From Eubacterium sp. AF16-48 (GTDB lineage: Bacteria > Bacillota > Clostridia > Lachnospirales > Lachnospiraceae): a DNA stretch of 64,000 bases. Location: contig NZ_QUHB01000009.1 in the NCBI RefSeq assembly GCF_003479405.1, positions 45,790 to 109,789 on the forward strand, written 5' to 3'. The position numbers and the translations under genes were made by a program. Shown in pieces: positions 17,352 through 25,338 of this stretch. The stretch's first letter is position 1. Each line of letters begins with the position of its first letter. The notes beneath the pieces were generated by a model. It did no database searches. It saw only the letters and a program-made list of their open reading frames with translations, and was not told where the DNA came from.

Positions 17352-19343
17352 TTAATCTCTGCTGTTTCTAAACTGTACCGGTGTCATTCCGTACTTTTTC
17401 TTAAAAAGGCGGTTAAAATGTTCAACATTCTGGTATCCTACCTTTTCTGCAATAGATTCAACAGTCATGTTTCCCCCCTTTAAAAGAGTTCTTGCCTTTT
17501 TCATTCTGACATTTTTAACTAACTCTCCAAAGGTCTTTCCTGACTTATCCTTAATGTACTTTGATAAATAAGGTTTTGAAAGATGGAACTGATCTGCTAA
17601 TTCATCTAAAGAAACCGTTAAATAATTTGTATTAATATAATTAATTATTTCAGTCAGTCTCTCGTCCTGGCAGTCTTTTTCACCTAATTCCTTAATAACC
17701 TGATTTACGGCTACTGTTAATGCATGGATTGATGATTTAATAATATCCTCGTCTAATCCTACGCCCCAATGCATAGCTCCGTTATAGCTTATTCCCACAT
17801 AAGAAACAGCCTTTGAAGAAGAACCTCTTGATAATGAATGTTCCTCGTATACTGAAAGTTCGTAGCTAATATTAAAATACTGCTTAAATGCATTACTTAC
17901 AGCATCTAATCTACCGTTACCTGTACTCTTAACAATTCTTACCCCGTCATTTTGTGCAATGGTAACTTCTGCCATAATGCCGTTTTTCTGCTGGAAATGT
18001 ACTTCCGGAACAGAGAATGCTCCCACATCATTTATGTATTTATCTTCAAATATCTGATATACCCAGTCAGGTGATAATTCCTTATGCTCCTTATCTGAAA
18101 CATGCTTAACTGTATATCCCACTTCTTCCTTCATCTTATCCGGCAAATCCAGTCCGAAGTTCTGCTTCAAAATGTAACTTACGCCACCTTTTCCTGACTG
18201 GCTGTTAATTCTAATAACATCAGAATCATATGTTCTTCCAATATCTACAGGATCAATAGGAATATATGGAACAGTCCACTCATCAGTTTTGCCTGCTGCC
18301 CTACATGCCATACCCTTGGCAATGGCATCCTGATGTGAACCTGAAAAAGCAGTAAATACTAAATCTCCTGCGTATGGCTGACGTGGACCTACCTTCATTC
18401 TTGTAAGTCTCTCGTAAACCTTGCTTATTTCATTTAAATTGCTAAAGTCAAGCTTTGGATCAACACCATGAGATAACATATTCATGGCAAGAGTAACTAT
18501 ATCAACATTACCTGTTCTCTCACCGTTTCCAAACAATGTACCTTCAATTCTATCTGCTCCTGCTAATACACTAAGTTCAGCTGTTGCCACACCGCAACCT
18601 CTGTCGTTATGTGGATGAACTGATATTGTTACTGCATCACGATATTTTAAATTCTTATGCATATATTCAATCTGGGTTGCAAATACATGCGGCATTGCAT
18701 TTTCCACTGTAGACGGAAGATTAATAATAACCTTGTTATCCTTTGTTGGTTTCCACACATCTAATACTGCATTACATACGTCTAATGCATAATCCATTTC
18801 TGTTCCTGAGAAACTTTCAGGGCTATATTCAAATGAGAAGTTGCCGTCTACTTCCTTTGCTAATTCATCAAGAAGCTTTGCACCATCTACGGCGATTTTC
18901 ATTATTTCTTCCTTGCTCTTTTTGAAAACCTGTTCACGCTGTGCCACTGATGTGGAATTGTACAAATGAATAACTGCGTGCTTTGCACCCTTTACAGCTT
19001 CAAAAGTTTTCTTAATAATATGCTCTCTTGCCTGAGTTAAAACCTGAACTGTAACATCATCCGGTATCATGTTTCTTTCAATCAGGGCACGCATGAAATT
19101 GTACTCTGTTTCTGAAGCAGCCGGGAATCCCACTTCTATTTCCTTAAATCCGATATCCACAAGCATCTGGAAGAACTCCAGTTTTTCTTCGAGACTCATA
19201 GGCTCAATTAAAGCCTGATTTCCATCTCTAAGGTCAACACTACACCATATAGGTGCCTTTTCAATGTACTCCTTCTTTACCCAGTCTGTAGTTACTACAG
19301 GTGGCATAAAATACTGTCTCTTATACTTCTTGTAGTTCATCAT
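17352..19343 (-). CDS. leuA: 2-isopropylmalate synthase fused to an AraC-type DNA-binding domain
   Basis: A 663-residue protein. Residues ~1-560 are a complete 2-isopropylmalate synthase, the first committed step of leucine synthesis (acetyl-CoA + 2-oxoisovalerate). It has WCSVDLRDGNQAL in the catalytic barrel, the metal-site SVHPHNDRGCGVATAE, and a C-terminal LeuA regulatory domain. Residues ~562-663 are a full AraC/XylS two-helix-turn-helix domain: SLDELADQFHLSKPYLSKYI, then TVESIAEKVGYQNVEHFNRL and FKKKYGMTPVQFR. No stop or frameshift separates them, so this is one fused protein. It starts ATGATG after AAGGAG. A leucine T-box precedes it. The fused domain could let leucine-bound enzyme act at a promoter (inference). 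Confidence 0.9.
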   Translation of the reverse strand: MMNYKKYKRQYFMPPVVTTDWVKKEYIEKAPIWCSVDLRDGNQALIEPMSLEEKLEFFQMLVDIGFKEIEVGFPAASETEYNFMRALIERNMIPDDVTVQVLTQAREHIIKKTFEAVKGAKHAVIHLYNSTSVAQREQVFKKSKEEIMKIAVDGAKLLDELAKEVDGNFSFEYSPESFSGTEMDYALDVCNAVLDVWKPTKDNKVIINLPSTVENAMPHVFATQIEYMHKNLKYRDAVTISVHPHNDRGCGVATAELSVLAGADRIEGTLFGNGERTGNVDIVTLAMNMLSHGVDPKLDFSNLNEISKVYERLTRMKVGPRQPYAGDLVFTAFSGSHQDAIAKGMACRAAGKTDEWTVPYIPIDPVDIGRTYDSDVIRINSQSGKGGVSYILKQNFGLDLPDKMKEEVGYTVKHVSDKEHKELSPDWVYQIFEDKYINDVGAFSVPEVHFQQKNGIMAEVTIAQNDGVRIVKSTGNGRLDAVSNAFKQYFNISYELSVYEEHSLSRGSSSKAVSYVGISYNGAMHWGVGLDEDIIKSSIHALTVAVNQVIKELGEKDCQDERLTEIINYINTNYLTVSLDELADQFHLSKPYLSKYIKDKSGKTFGELVKNVRMKKARTLLKGGNMTVESIAEKVGYQNVEHFNRLFKKKYGMTPVQFRNSRD

Positions 19344-19408
19344 GATAATTATCTCCTTTAATCTTGTTTTAAAAAATATCTATATAAAAGTTTCCAACTT
19401 TTAATGCA

Positions 19409-19670
19409 AAAAAATATCCCTGTGCTCCATCTGTAGGAAGCACAGAGACGTAAGCTTTACTTGCGCGGTACCACTCTGTTTCATGTAATAAATACACACT
19501 CTCATAGGATGCATTCACATCCCTTCCTTTTAACGGTGGATTTCCGTCCTGACCTACTTGATGTTTTCAGCCGGAAGCTCCGGGGCGAGTTCATTAACCT
19601 GCATCTGATGTCTCGCACCTTCCGACATCTCTCTTGGTACAGCTCATTAATTACTATTCCTCTTCATAGC
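19409..19670 (-). ncRNA. Leucine T-box riboswitch upstream of leuA
   Basis: The minus strand contains the T-box core AGAGTGGTACCGCG (19464-19477). A terminator follows: TCTCTGTGCT / AGCACAGGGA at 19417-19448, then a run of seven Ts. The Stem I start is AGAGGAATAGTAATTAATG near 19645-19663. In Stem I, AATGAACTCGCCC offers CTC (19587-19589), a leucine specifier codon, matching the leuA gene downstream. Uncharged tRNA-Leu should favour read-through. The specifier is my reading from position and needs a covariance model. Confidence 0.9.
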
Positions 19671-19760
19671 CTTTGCAATATTTTTAGGATGAACATATAT
19701 TAACATATGCCTTTTCCTTTGTGTAGTGACAATATTAATCAGTTTTATTGATTTTTTTTA

Positions 19761-21053
19761 TCATCCTACTTTTAATTTAAACTTCTGTTCTTCCCTTTCA
19801 GAATCTACTTTTGCGATAGTTGCTCCAAGTCCTGACAACTTTTCATCGAATCTTTCGTATCCTCTCTTAATGTATACAATATCATCTACCGTAGTAAATC
19901 CCTCAGCTGCAAGACCCGCAATAACCAATGCTGCTCCTGCCCTAAGATCAGTTGCCTTTACTTTAGCACCCTGAATACTTCCAACTCCGGTAATAATGGC
20001 TGTTCTGCCTTCTACCTTAGTTATGGCACCCATTCTGTTTAATTCTGCTACATACTTAAATCTGTTTTCAAAGATACTTTCCGTAACGGTACTTACCCCA
20101 TTAGCCATAGTAAGCACTGCTGCCATCTGTGGCTGCATATCTGTAGGGAATCCGGGATAAGGAAGTGTCTTTATGTTAGCACATCTGATAAAATCACCGG
20201 CTTTAACCTTAACTGAATCATCATATTCTATAATTGTGCATCCCATTTCCATTAATTTAGATGAAATACACTCTAAATGCTTAGGAATAACATTCTTAAT
20301 TAAAATCTCTCCACCTGTTGCAGCTGCCGCACACATAAATGTGCCTGCTTCAATCTGGTCCGGAATGGTAGAATACACTGTTCCGTGCAATTTCTCAACT
20401 CCGTTAATTCTAATCTTGTCAGTTCCTGCACCTCTAATGTCGGCACCCATGCTGTTTAACATATTAGCCACGTCAACAATATGCGGTTCCTTTGCCGCAT
20501 TTTCTATAATAGTCTTACCTTCTGCCATAACAGCTGCCAAAATTATGTTAATGGTAGCTCCAACTGAAGAAACATCAAAGAAAATATTGTTTCCTCTTAA
20601 TACATCTGCATGTGCATTAAGCATTCCGTGATCCTGGATAACTGTAGCTCCTAATGCCCTGAATCCCTTAAGATGCTGGTCAATAGGTCTCTCTCCTATA
20701 ACACAGCCTCCCGGAAGAGCCACCTCTGCCTTTCCAAACTTTCCAAGAAGGGCACCAAGAAGATAATAAGAAGCTCTTATTTTTCTCATCTGTTCTTCTT
20801 CCACAATACAGGAATTAATGGTTCCACCATTTATAATTACACAATGTCTGTCAACTCTGTTTATCTTTGCCCCAATTGTTTCTATTGCATCTATTAACTG
20901 ATTGATGTCACTGACATCAGGAATATTTTCTAAAGTTACATCTTCATCGGTCATAATTGCTGCTGCAATCAAAGCCAATGCTGCATTTTTCGCCCCGCTT
21001 ATATCAACTTCACCATAAAGTGGTGTTCCACCTTTAATAATATATTTTTCCAT
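19761..21053 (-). CDS. murA: UDP-N-acetylglucosamine 1-carboxyvinyltransferase
   Basis: A 430-residue enolpyruvyl transferase that adds phosphoenolpyruvate to UDP-GlcNAc, the first committed step of peptidoglycan synthesis. Seen: KNAALALIAAA near the N-terminus, the active-site loop LPGGCVIGERPIDQHL with the catalytic Cys (the fosfomycin target), and FPTDMQPQMAA in the second domain. It starts ATG 21053 with GAGGTGA upstream. It stands between the leuA leader and the M23 peptidase gene, with about 200 bases of AT-rich spacer upstream where I see no gene. Length and motifs are normal. Confidence 0.97.
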   Translation of the reverse strand: MEKYIIKGGTPLYGEVDISGAKNAALALIAAAIMTDEDVTLENIPDVSDINQLIDAIETIGAKINRVDRHCVIINGGTINSCIVEEEQMRKIRASYYLLGALLGKFGKAEVALPGGCVIGERPIDQHLKGFRALGATVIQDHGMLNAHADVLRGNNIFFDVSSVGATINIILAAVMAEGKTIIENAAKEPHIVDVANMLNSMGADIRGAGTDKIRINGVEKLHGTVYSTIPDQIEAGTFMCAAAATGGEILIKNVIPKHLECISSKLMEMGCTIIEYDDSVKVKAGDFIRCANIKTLPYPGFPTDMQPQMAAVLTMANGVSTVTESIFENRFKYVAELNRMGAITKVEGRTAIITGVGSIQGAKVKATDLRAGAALVIAGLAAEGFTTVDDIVYIKRGYERFDEKLSGLGATIAKVDSEREEQKFKLKVG

Positions 21054-21249
21054 TATTCACCTCGGGTTTTATGTAAACTCCAAAAATTTACTCAAATAAA
21101 TAACAGTGTGCCTTAATTCTTGTCAAAATCTGCTTTTTTCACCTATTGATATTTTTATGCACACTTTCATATATTATAACACAATCTCCTACTTTGTAAA
21201 CAGCTAAAGGCTTTTTATAATTTTAGAATATGCACTAAGCGGGTAAAAG

Positions 21250-21804
21250 TTACCCACCGTTTCCGGACTTTACATAATTAACGGGATTAACTTTTTTTCC
21301 ATTAATTATTACTTCAAAATGAAGATGAGGACCGGTACTGTCTCCTGTATTTCCACTTAATCCTATTACCTGTCCCCTTGAAACCTTCTGCCCCTTTTCC
21401 ACATTTAATTCCGACATATGAGCATATCTGGTTTCCACAAAATTTCCGTGATTAATTAAAACGTTGTAACCATAGCTTTCACTATAATACGCTAAGGTTA
21501 CCCTTCCTTCCTTTGCCGCTTTTACCTTTGTTCCCACACATACTCCCCAGTCATGTCCTAAATGCCTTGAGCTTCTTGATATTGTATCCCCAAACTTTGA
21601 GGTGGTAATTCCTCCATTTACAGGCATAATAAAAGAAGCCTCAGAACTTTTTGCCTTTTTCTTAATGGTTTTCTTTTTAGTTACAACTTTTTTTGCCATT
21701 TCAGCCTTATCTTTAGCTTCTTTTATTTTTATATTTTGCCCGGCAATGAAACTATAAGCATGTATTTCCATTGCCATCTGGGAAAAAATAATAACTATCA
21801 TCAT
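21250..21804 (-). CDS. Membrane-anchored M23 (LytM/DUF3890-type) peptidase
   Basis: 184 residues from the first ATG. There is an N-terminal hydrophobic segment, a Lys-rich linker (~residues 28-52) and a C-terminal M23 domain with the zinc ligands HLGHDWGV, YAHMSEL and HLHFEV. It should act outside the membrane on peptidoglycan cross-links. All metal ligands are present, so it is likely active. From ATG 21804 the membrane segment lacks a charged N-terminus, and there is no ribosome binding site. An in-frame ATT at 21873 has GGAGGAAATGAAAA before it and would add INNLFNQKRWFWAVSALALQ, giving a proper positively charged anchor. It would overlap the aroK stop by a few bases. I suspect the real protein is about 207 residues. 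Confidence 0.85.
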   Translation of the reverse strand: MMIVIIFSQMAMEIHAYSFIAGQNIKIKEAKDKAEMAKKVVTKKKTIKKKAKSSEASFIMPVNGGITTSKFGDTISRSSRHLGHDWGVCVGTKVKAAKEGRVTLAYYSESYGYNVLINHGNFVETRYAHMSELNVEKGQKVSRGQVIGLSGNTGDSTGPHLHFEVIINGKKVNPVNYVKSGNGG

Positions 21805-21868
21805 TTGTAAGGCAAGAGCTGATACAGCCCAAAACCATCTCTTCTGATTAAATAGATTATTAATAATT

Positions 21869-22387
21869 TTAATTTTTCATTTCCTCCAATTTTTCAACAA
21901 TTTTGTTCACAGTTTTCTGTATTGTACTGTGGTGCTCATTTACTATTATATCCGCATATTTTTCATATAACGGTGTTCTTTCATTATATAAATCCTTAAG
22001 AGTCTGTCCTTCCTTTAAAACCACCCCACGTTTTTTAAGACTTCCCAGTCTCTTTGACAACTCATTAAGTTCTAATTCCAGATACACAATGGTTCCAATT
22101 TTTGCAAAATGCTCCATTGCCTCCTGACCGTAAACTGCACTTCCTCCGGTAGCTATTATCGCCTTTGTTGTGTTAAGGGATTTATTTACGTCATTTTCAA
22201 TCTCCTTAAATTTCTCTGTACCTTCTTCAGCAATAATATCCTTAAGGAGGCGTCCTGTTTTCTCCTGAATAACTAAATCAGAATCAATAAAGCTATAGCC
22301 TAATACCTTTGCCAGCACTACTCCTACAGTGCTTTTTCCAACTCCCGGCATACCTATCAATATAATGTTATCGCTGCTTTTGCTCAT
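21869..22387 (-). CDS. aroK: Shikimate kinase
   Basis: 172 residues, typical length for AroK, which phosphorylates shikimate with ATP on the chorismate pathway. The P-loop is GMPGVGKSTVG at residues ~12-22, followed by the shikimate-binding Asp in FIDSDLVI and by TGGSAVYG, the family's GGG-like motif. Starts ATG 22387. It probably shares a transcript with the M23 peptidase gene, whose ribosome binding site lies in the end of aroK. No other aromatic pathway genes are nearby. Substrate-binding residues look intact. Confidence 0.92.
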   Translation of the reverse strand: MSKSSDNIILIGMPGVGKSTVGVVLAKVLGYSFIDSDLVIQEKTGRLLKDIIAEEGTEKFKEIENDVNKSLNTTKAIIATGGSAVYGQEAMEHFAKIGTIVYLELELNELSKRLGSLKKRGVVLKEGQTLKDLYNERTPLYEKYADIIVNEHHSTIQKTVNKIVEKLEEMKN

Positions 22388-22407
22388 AATTTTCAGCCTC
22401 CTGATTC

Positions 22408-22983
22408 TTATTTTCTCTTTTTGTTTTTTCTCACTGAGAATCCAAATCTTCCCAGTTTTTTTCCTACTCCGTAATACTGTCCGTGGGAATAAACCAGCGG
22501 TGCTGCCATTGCCAAATCAAACTTTCCTTTAGAATCCATATATTTTTCATCAGCATGAACGCATAAAACCTTTGCCAAAAACATGTCGTGAGTTCCCAGA
22601 TGTGTAATTTCAAGAACCTCACATTCAATGTTTACCGGACTTTCCTTTATAAGAGGTGCCGCAACATATTTTGCCTCCTCCTTTGTAAGATTCATTGCCT
22701 TAAACTTGTCCTCGTCTCTCCCTGACTTTACGCCACAGTAATCTGTAGCCTTGGCAAGTTCCTCTGTAGTAAGATTTATAACAAACTGACCTGTGTGTTT
22801 TATCATATCATAAGAATGCCTTGAAGGTCTTACTGAAATGTACACCATAGCAGGATCCGAACTTACCGTGCCTGTCCATGCTACTGTAAATACATTATCA
22901 TTTCCTTCTCCGTCTGTAGCAGTAACTAAAACAGCCGGCAGGGGATACAACATATTTCCCGGTTTCCAAATATCTTTTGCCAT
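22408..22983 (-). CDS. Flavin reductase-like FMN-binding protein
   Basis: 191 residues of the flavin reductase-like (FMN-binding split barrel) family. Seen: PLPAVLVTATD at the N-terminus, VAWTGTVSSDPAMVYISVRP with the flavin contact loop, and KVLCVHADEKY late in the barrel. Proteins of this type in anaerobes bind FMN and are thought to act as small oxidoreductases; the substrate is unknown. The C-terminal tail is very basic (VRKNKKRK). It sits 20 bases upstream of aroK and 13 bases downstream of the membrane protein gene, suggesting an operon. It starts ATGGCAAAAG after an AAGGAG site. Confidence 0.85.
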   Translation of the reverse strand: MAKDIWKPGNMLYPLPAVLVTATDGEGNDNVFTVAWTGTVSSDPAMVYISVRPSRHSYDMIKHTGQFVINLTTEELAKATDYCGVKSGRDEDKFKAMNLTKEEAKYVAAPLIKESPVNIECEVLEITHLGTHDMFLAKVLCVHADEKYMDSKGKFDLAMAAPLVYSHGQYYGVGKKLGRFGFSVRKNKKRK

Positions 22984-22996
22984 GTAATTATCTCCT

Positions 22997-24133
22997 TTAT
23001 TCCTTCTTAGTATTTTTGTTTAATAACTTTATATCCGTAAGTGAAATATCATCACCCTTTAAGGTATAGTTTAAAGTCATTTCACTTTTACATTTTCCGG
23101 ATAGGGTATACACATAACTATTATACAATGTGGTCTTTGTAGATGCCATATAATTATAGCTATAAGTATATTTTAAAGTATAAACCTTTGTTTTGTCATT
23201 ATACGTTATGGTATTCTTTAAATTATTTATATTAAAGTCAGATACCTTATAGTCTTCTATATTTTTAGTATCCGGCGGATATATTATATCCTGTGTCTTA
23301 GTAACAAGGTCCTTGACCTTACTTTTCAGCTTTTTATTATTAGGAAAGCATTTTATAAGGTTTGGATAGGATGGTTTTTTATCCCTTGCCGCCTTATAAA
23401 ATAACTTAATGACTTTATCTCCTGACTGTTTTATTTTCCCGGAATATTCTTCACTGGCAGTGTAAGATTTTTTTGTCATATCAAGCGTTGTATCAGGTTT
23501 CTTTAAATCCACCTGACTGTTTACTGCATAATATTTGTTTGTAGCCACTACCTTGTAATCTCCCAAAAGAATACCCTTAAATTTATAAGTCAATTTACCA
23601 TCCTTTTCTTCTACGGAAGCATTATCCTTTGTAATGGTTTTCCCGTTAATTTTTAATTGATTTCCACTGTTAATAACTACAGTAAAATTTTTTACAATCA
23701 TGCTGTCGCAATTAACAGAGTATTCCGGTATAATATTCATTCCCTTTCTTATTTCATCAACATATATTTCAAAATATCTGTTTTCTTTTTTTGAGTCATC
23801 TATACATTTTACCCTGACTAACTTTTGTCCGTTCTTTTTCTCCGGGTCTAATATTTCGTAAGAATCAATTGTATACTGTAAGCGCATTTGCTTCATGGCT
23901 TCGATATATGTTTCTTTATTTATGTAAACCTCTTTTTCCTTTGTAAGGTAATCATACATTTTATTAAAATCACTGCTTACAAACGCTCTGAAATATCCTG
24001 CGGCAACATCTGTGGGATCTGACTCATGGTTTATATATGCCATTCCTGCTCCAATTCCCATGCAAACTGCTATAAATATTAATATGAAAAAAAGAGATAC
24101 TACTCTTTCCCTTATTATCGATTTCTTCTTCAT
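22997..24133 (-). CDS. Membrane-anchored NTF2-like extracellular protein
   Basis: 378 residues: a basic N-terminus, one membrane helix (~residues 10-33, VVSLFFILIFIAVCMGIGAG), then an extracellular region. Residues ~38-130 (DVAAGYFRAFVSSDFNKMYDYL...) look like the NTF2-like fold seen at the base of penicillin-binding proteins and in TcaA-like proteins. This is followed by a beta-rich segment (INGKTITKDNASVEEKDGKL) and a Lys-rich C-terminal domain. No catalytic motif is visible, so it is not a transpeptidase. A cell-envelope role is inferred from topology and from its position upstream of the flavin reductase, aroK and M23 genes. It starts ATG 24133 with AGGAG upstream. It could equally be an uncharacterised stress-sensing protein. 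Confidence 0.7.
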   Translation of the reverse strand: MKKKSIIRERVVSLFFILIFIAVCMGIGAGMAYINHESDPTDVAAGYFRAFVSSDFNKMYDYLTKEKEVYINKETYIEAMKQMRLQYTIDSYEILDPEKKNGQKLVRVKCIDDSKKENRYFEIYVDEIRKGMNIIPEYSVNCDSMIVKNFTVVINSGNQLKINGKTITKDNASVEEKDGKLTYKFKGILLGDYKVVATNKYYAVNSQVDLKKPDTTLDMTKKSYTASEEYSGKIKQSGDKVIKLFYKAARDKKPSYPNLIKCFPNNKKLKSKVKDLVTKTQDIIYPPDTKNIEDYKVSDFNINNLKNTITYNDKTKVYTLKYTYSYNYMASTKTTLYNSYVYTLSGKCKSEMTLNYTLKGDDISLTDIKLLNKNTKKE

Positions 24134-24248
24134 AAGTCTACTCCTGCATTAATGTCTGTTTTATATATACGTGTACTTAAATGTTACCCATTATCCTTGA
24201 TTTTTGCAAGGCTTTTATGTATCATTAACATAACATATGAAAGGATTC

Positions 24249-24273
24249 AGTCGGATAAAAAGTTTTTCCGACT
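24249..24273 (+). promoter_or_regulatory. Hairpin in the 5' region of the sigma-like gene
   Basis: AGTCGGA (24249-24255) and TCCGACT (24267-24273) form a 7-bp stem with an 11-base AT loop. It lies just upstream of the ATG at 24285, which is the better start if the hairpin is untranslated. Role unknown. Confidence 0.4.
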
Positions 24274-24284
24274 ATTATATTGTT

Positions 24285-25190
24285 ATGGATAAAAAAGCAC
24301 AATTTAACGAGGCTCTTACTTCTCTTGTGGATTACGCAGCTACAAAAGGTAACGAAATCACTCAGGAAGATGTTAAGGTCTTTTTCAAGGATTTAATTGA
24401 TGACGAAAGTCAGTACGGTTTTATTAACGACTATTTAAGCCTTAATAAAATAAAGGTTTTAGGATTTACACCAACGTCTTTTTTTGACACATTAAATGAA
24501 GATACCACAGAAAGCATAGCGGAGGATTCCCCTAATGAAGGCATTCCTGAAAAAGTTTCAAATTTTAAGGAGTCCCAAGAGGAAATCGCTTTCGTCAATA
24601 TGTATATGTCAGATATGGAAAACATTGAACCTTTGTCTGACACAGAAAAGGTTGAATTAATAAATCAGTTACTTTCAGGTAATGCCGAAGCTTCAAAACG
24701 TTTAGTTGAAGGTAGTCTTTCATTAGTAGCAGAACTTGCCGGTAATTTTCGTGGCAAAGGGGTCTCCTTTGGCGACCTTATTCAGGAAGGAAATATTGGC
24801 ATGATGCTGGCGGTATCTGATTATAACAGTAATTGCGGTGACTTTAATGAATTTATTACAAACCGTGTTACTGATGCCATAAAAAATACCATTAACGAAC
24901 AGATTAATTCTGACCGCATAAGCCAGCATTTGGCTGACCAGCTTAATTTACTGGATAAAGTTACAAAGCAGTTAAGTGAAAAGCTTGGTCGTGTTCCTGA
25001 ATTAGCTGAATTATCTGAAGCTATGGGTATTGACGAAGATGAGGTATCTCTTTTATTAAAAACATCCATTAACACTTTGTCAGTTAATCAGGATACCAAA
25101 ATTGCAGAGGATACTTCCCAAACCGGAAATACTTCAGATTTAAACGACAATGATAATAATCAACCTCTTACATGGAGACATAGTAAGTAG
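24285..25190 (+). CDS. Sigma-70-like protein lacking region 4
   Basis: 301 residues from ATG 24285; a longer frame opens at ATG 24237 with no better ribosome binding site. The N-terminus (EALTSLVDYAATKGNEITQE) resembles sigma region 1.1. PLSDTEKVELINQLLSGNAE resembles region 1.2. SLVAELAGNFRGKGVSFGDLIQEGNIG is a clear region 2. DKVTKQLSEKLGRVPELAEL is a region 3-like segment. The protein ends soon after, with an acidic tail and no region 4, so it cannot read a -35 element in the usual way. The melting/-10 helix FITNRVTDAIKNTIN lacks the paired Trp of YATWWIRQAI. It may bind core RNA polymerase without normal promoter function, or be an anti-sigma decoy (inference). It is one of only three rightward genes. 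Confidence 0.75.
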   Translation: MDKKAQFNEALTSLVDYAATKGNEITQEDVKVFFKDLIDDESQYGFINDYLSLNKIKVLGFTPTSFFDTLNEDTTESIAEDSPNEGIPEKVSNFKESQEEIAFVNMYMSDMENIEPLSDTEKVELINQLLSGNAEASKRLVEGSLSLVAELAGNFRGKGVSFGDLIQEGNIGMMLAVSDYNSNCGDFNEFITNRVTDAIKNTINEQINSDRISQHLADQLNLLDKVTKQLSEKLGRVPELAELSEAMGIDEDEVSLLLKTSINTLSVNQDTKIAEDTSQTGNTSDLNDNDNNQPLTWRHSK

Positions 25191-25212
25191 TTTTTTTAGC
25201 TTAATAAGGCAT

Positions 25213-25264
25213 AAAAGAGGCTGCGGCTTTGACTTATCAGGTCAAGACCACAGCCCTTTTTAAT
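25213..25264 (+). terminator. Terminator after the sigma-like gene
   Basis: AAAAGAGGCTGCGGCTTTGAC and GTCAAGACCACAGCCCTTTTT form a long, slightly mismatched stem with a short loop. It ends in five Ts on the plus strand and, between convergent genes, may also stop amt transcription. Confidence 0.8.
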
Positions 25265-25338
25265 GAGATTAAGTAAAATATATATTTAAGAACAGAGTTC
25301 CAAAATATCTAACTGATATACAACTCTTTTCCTGTTTT

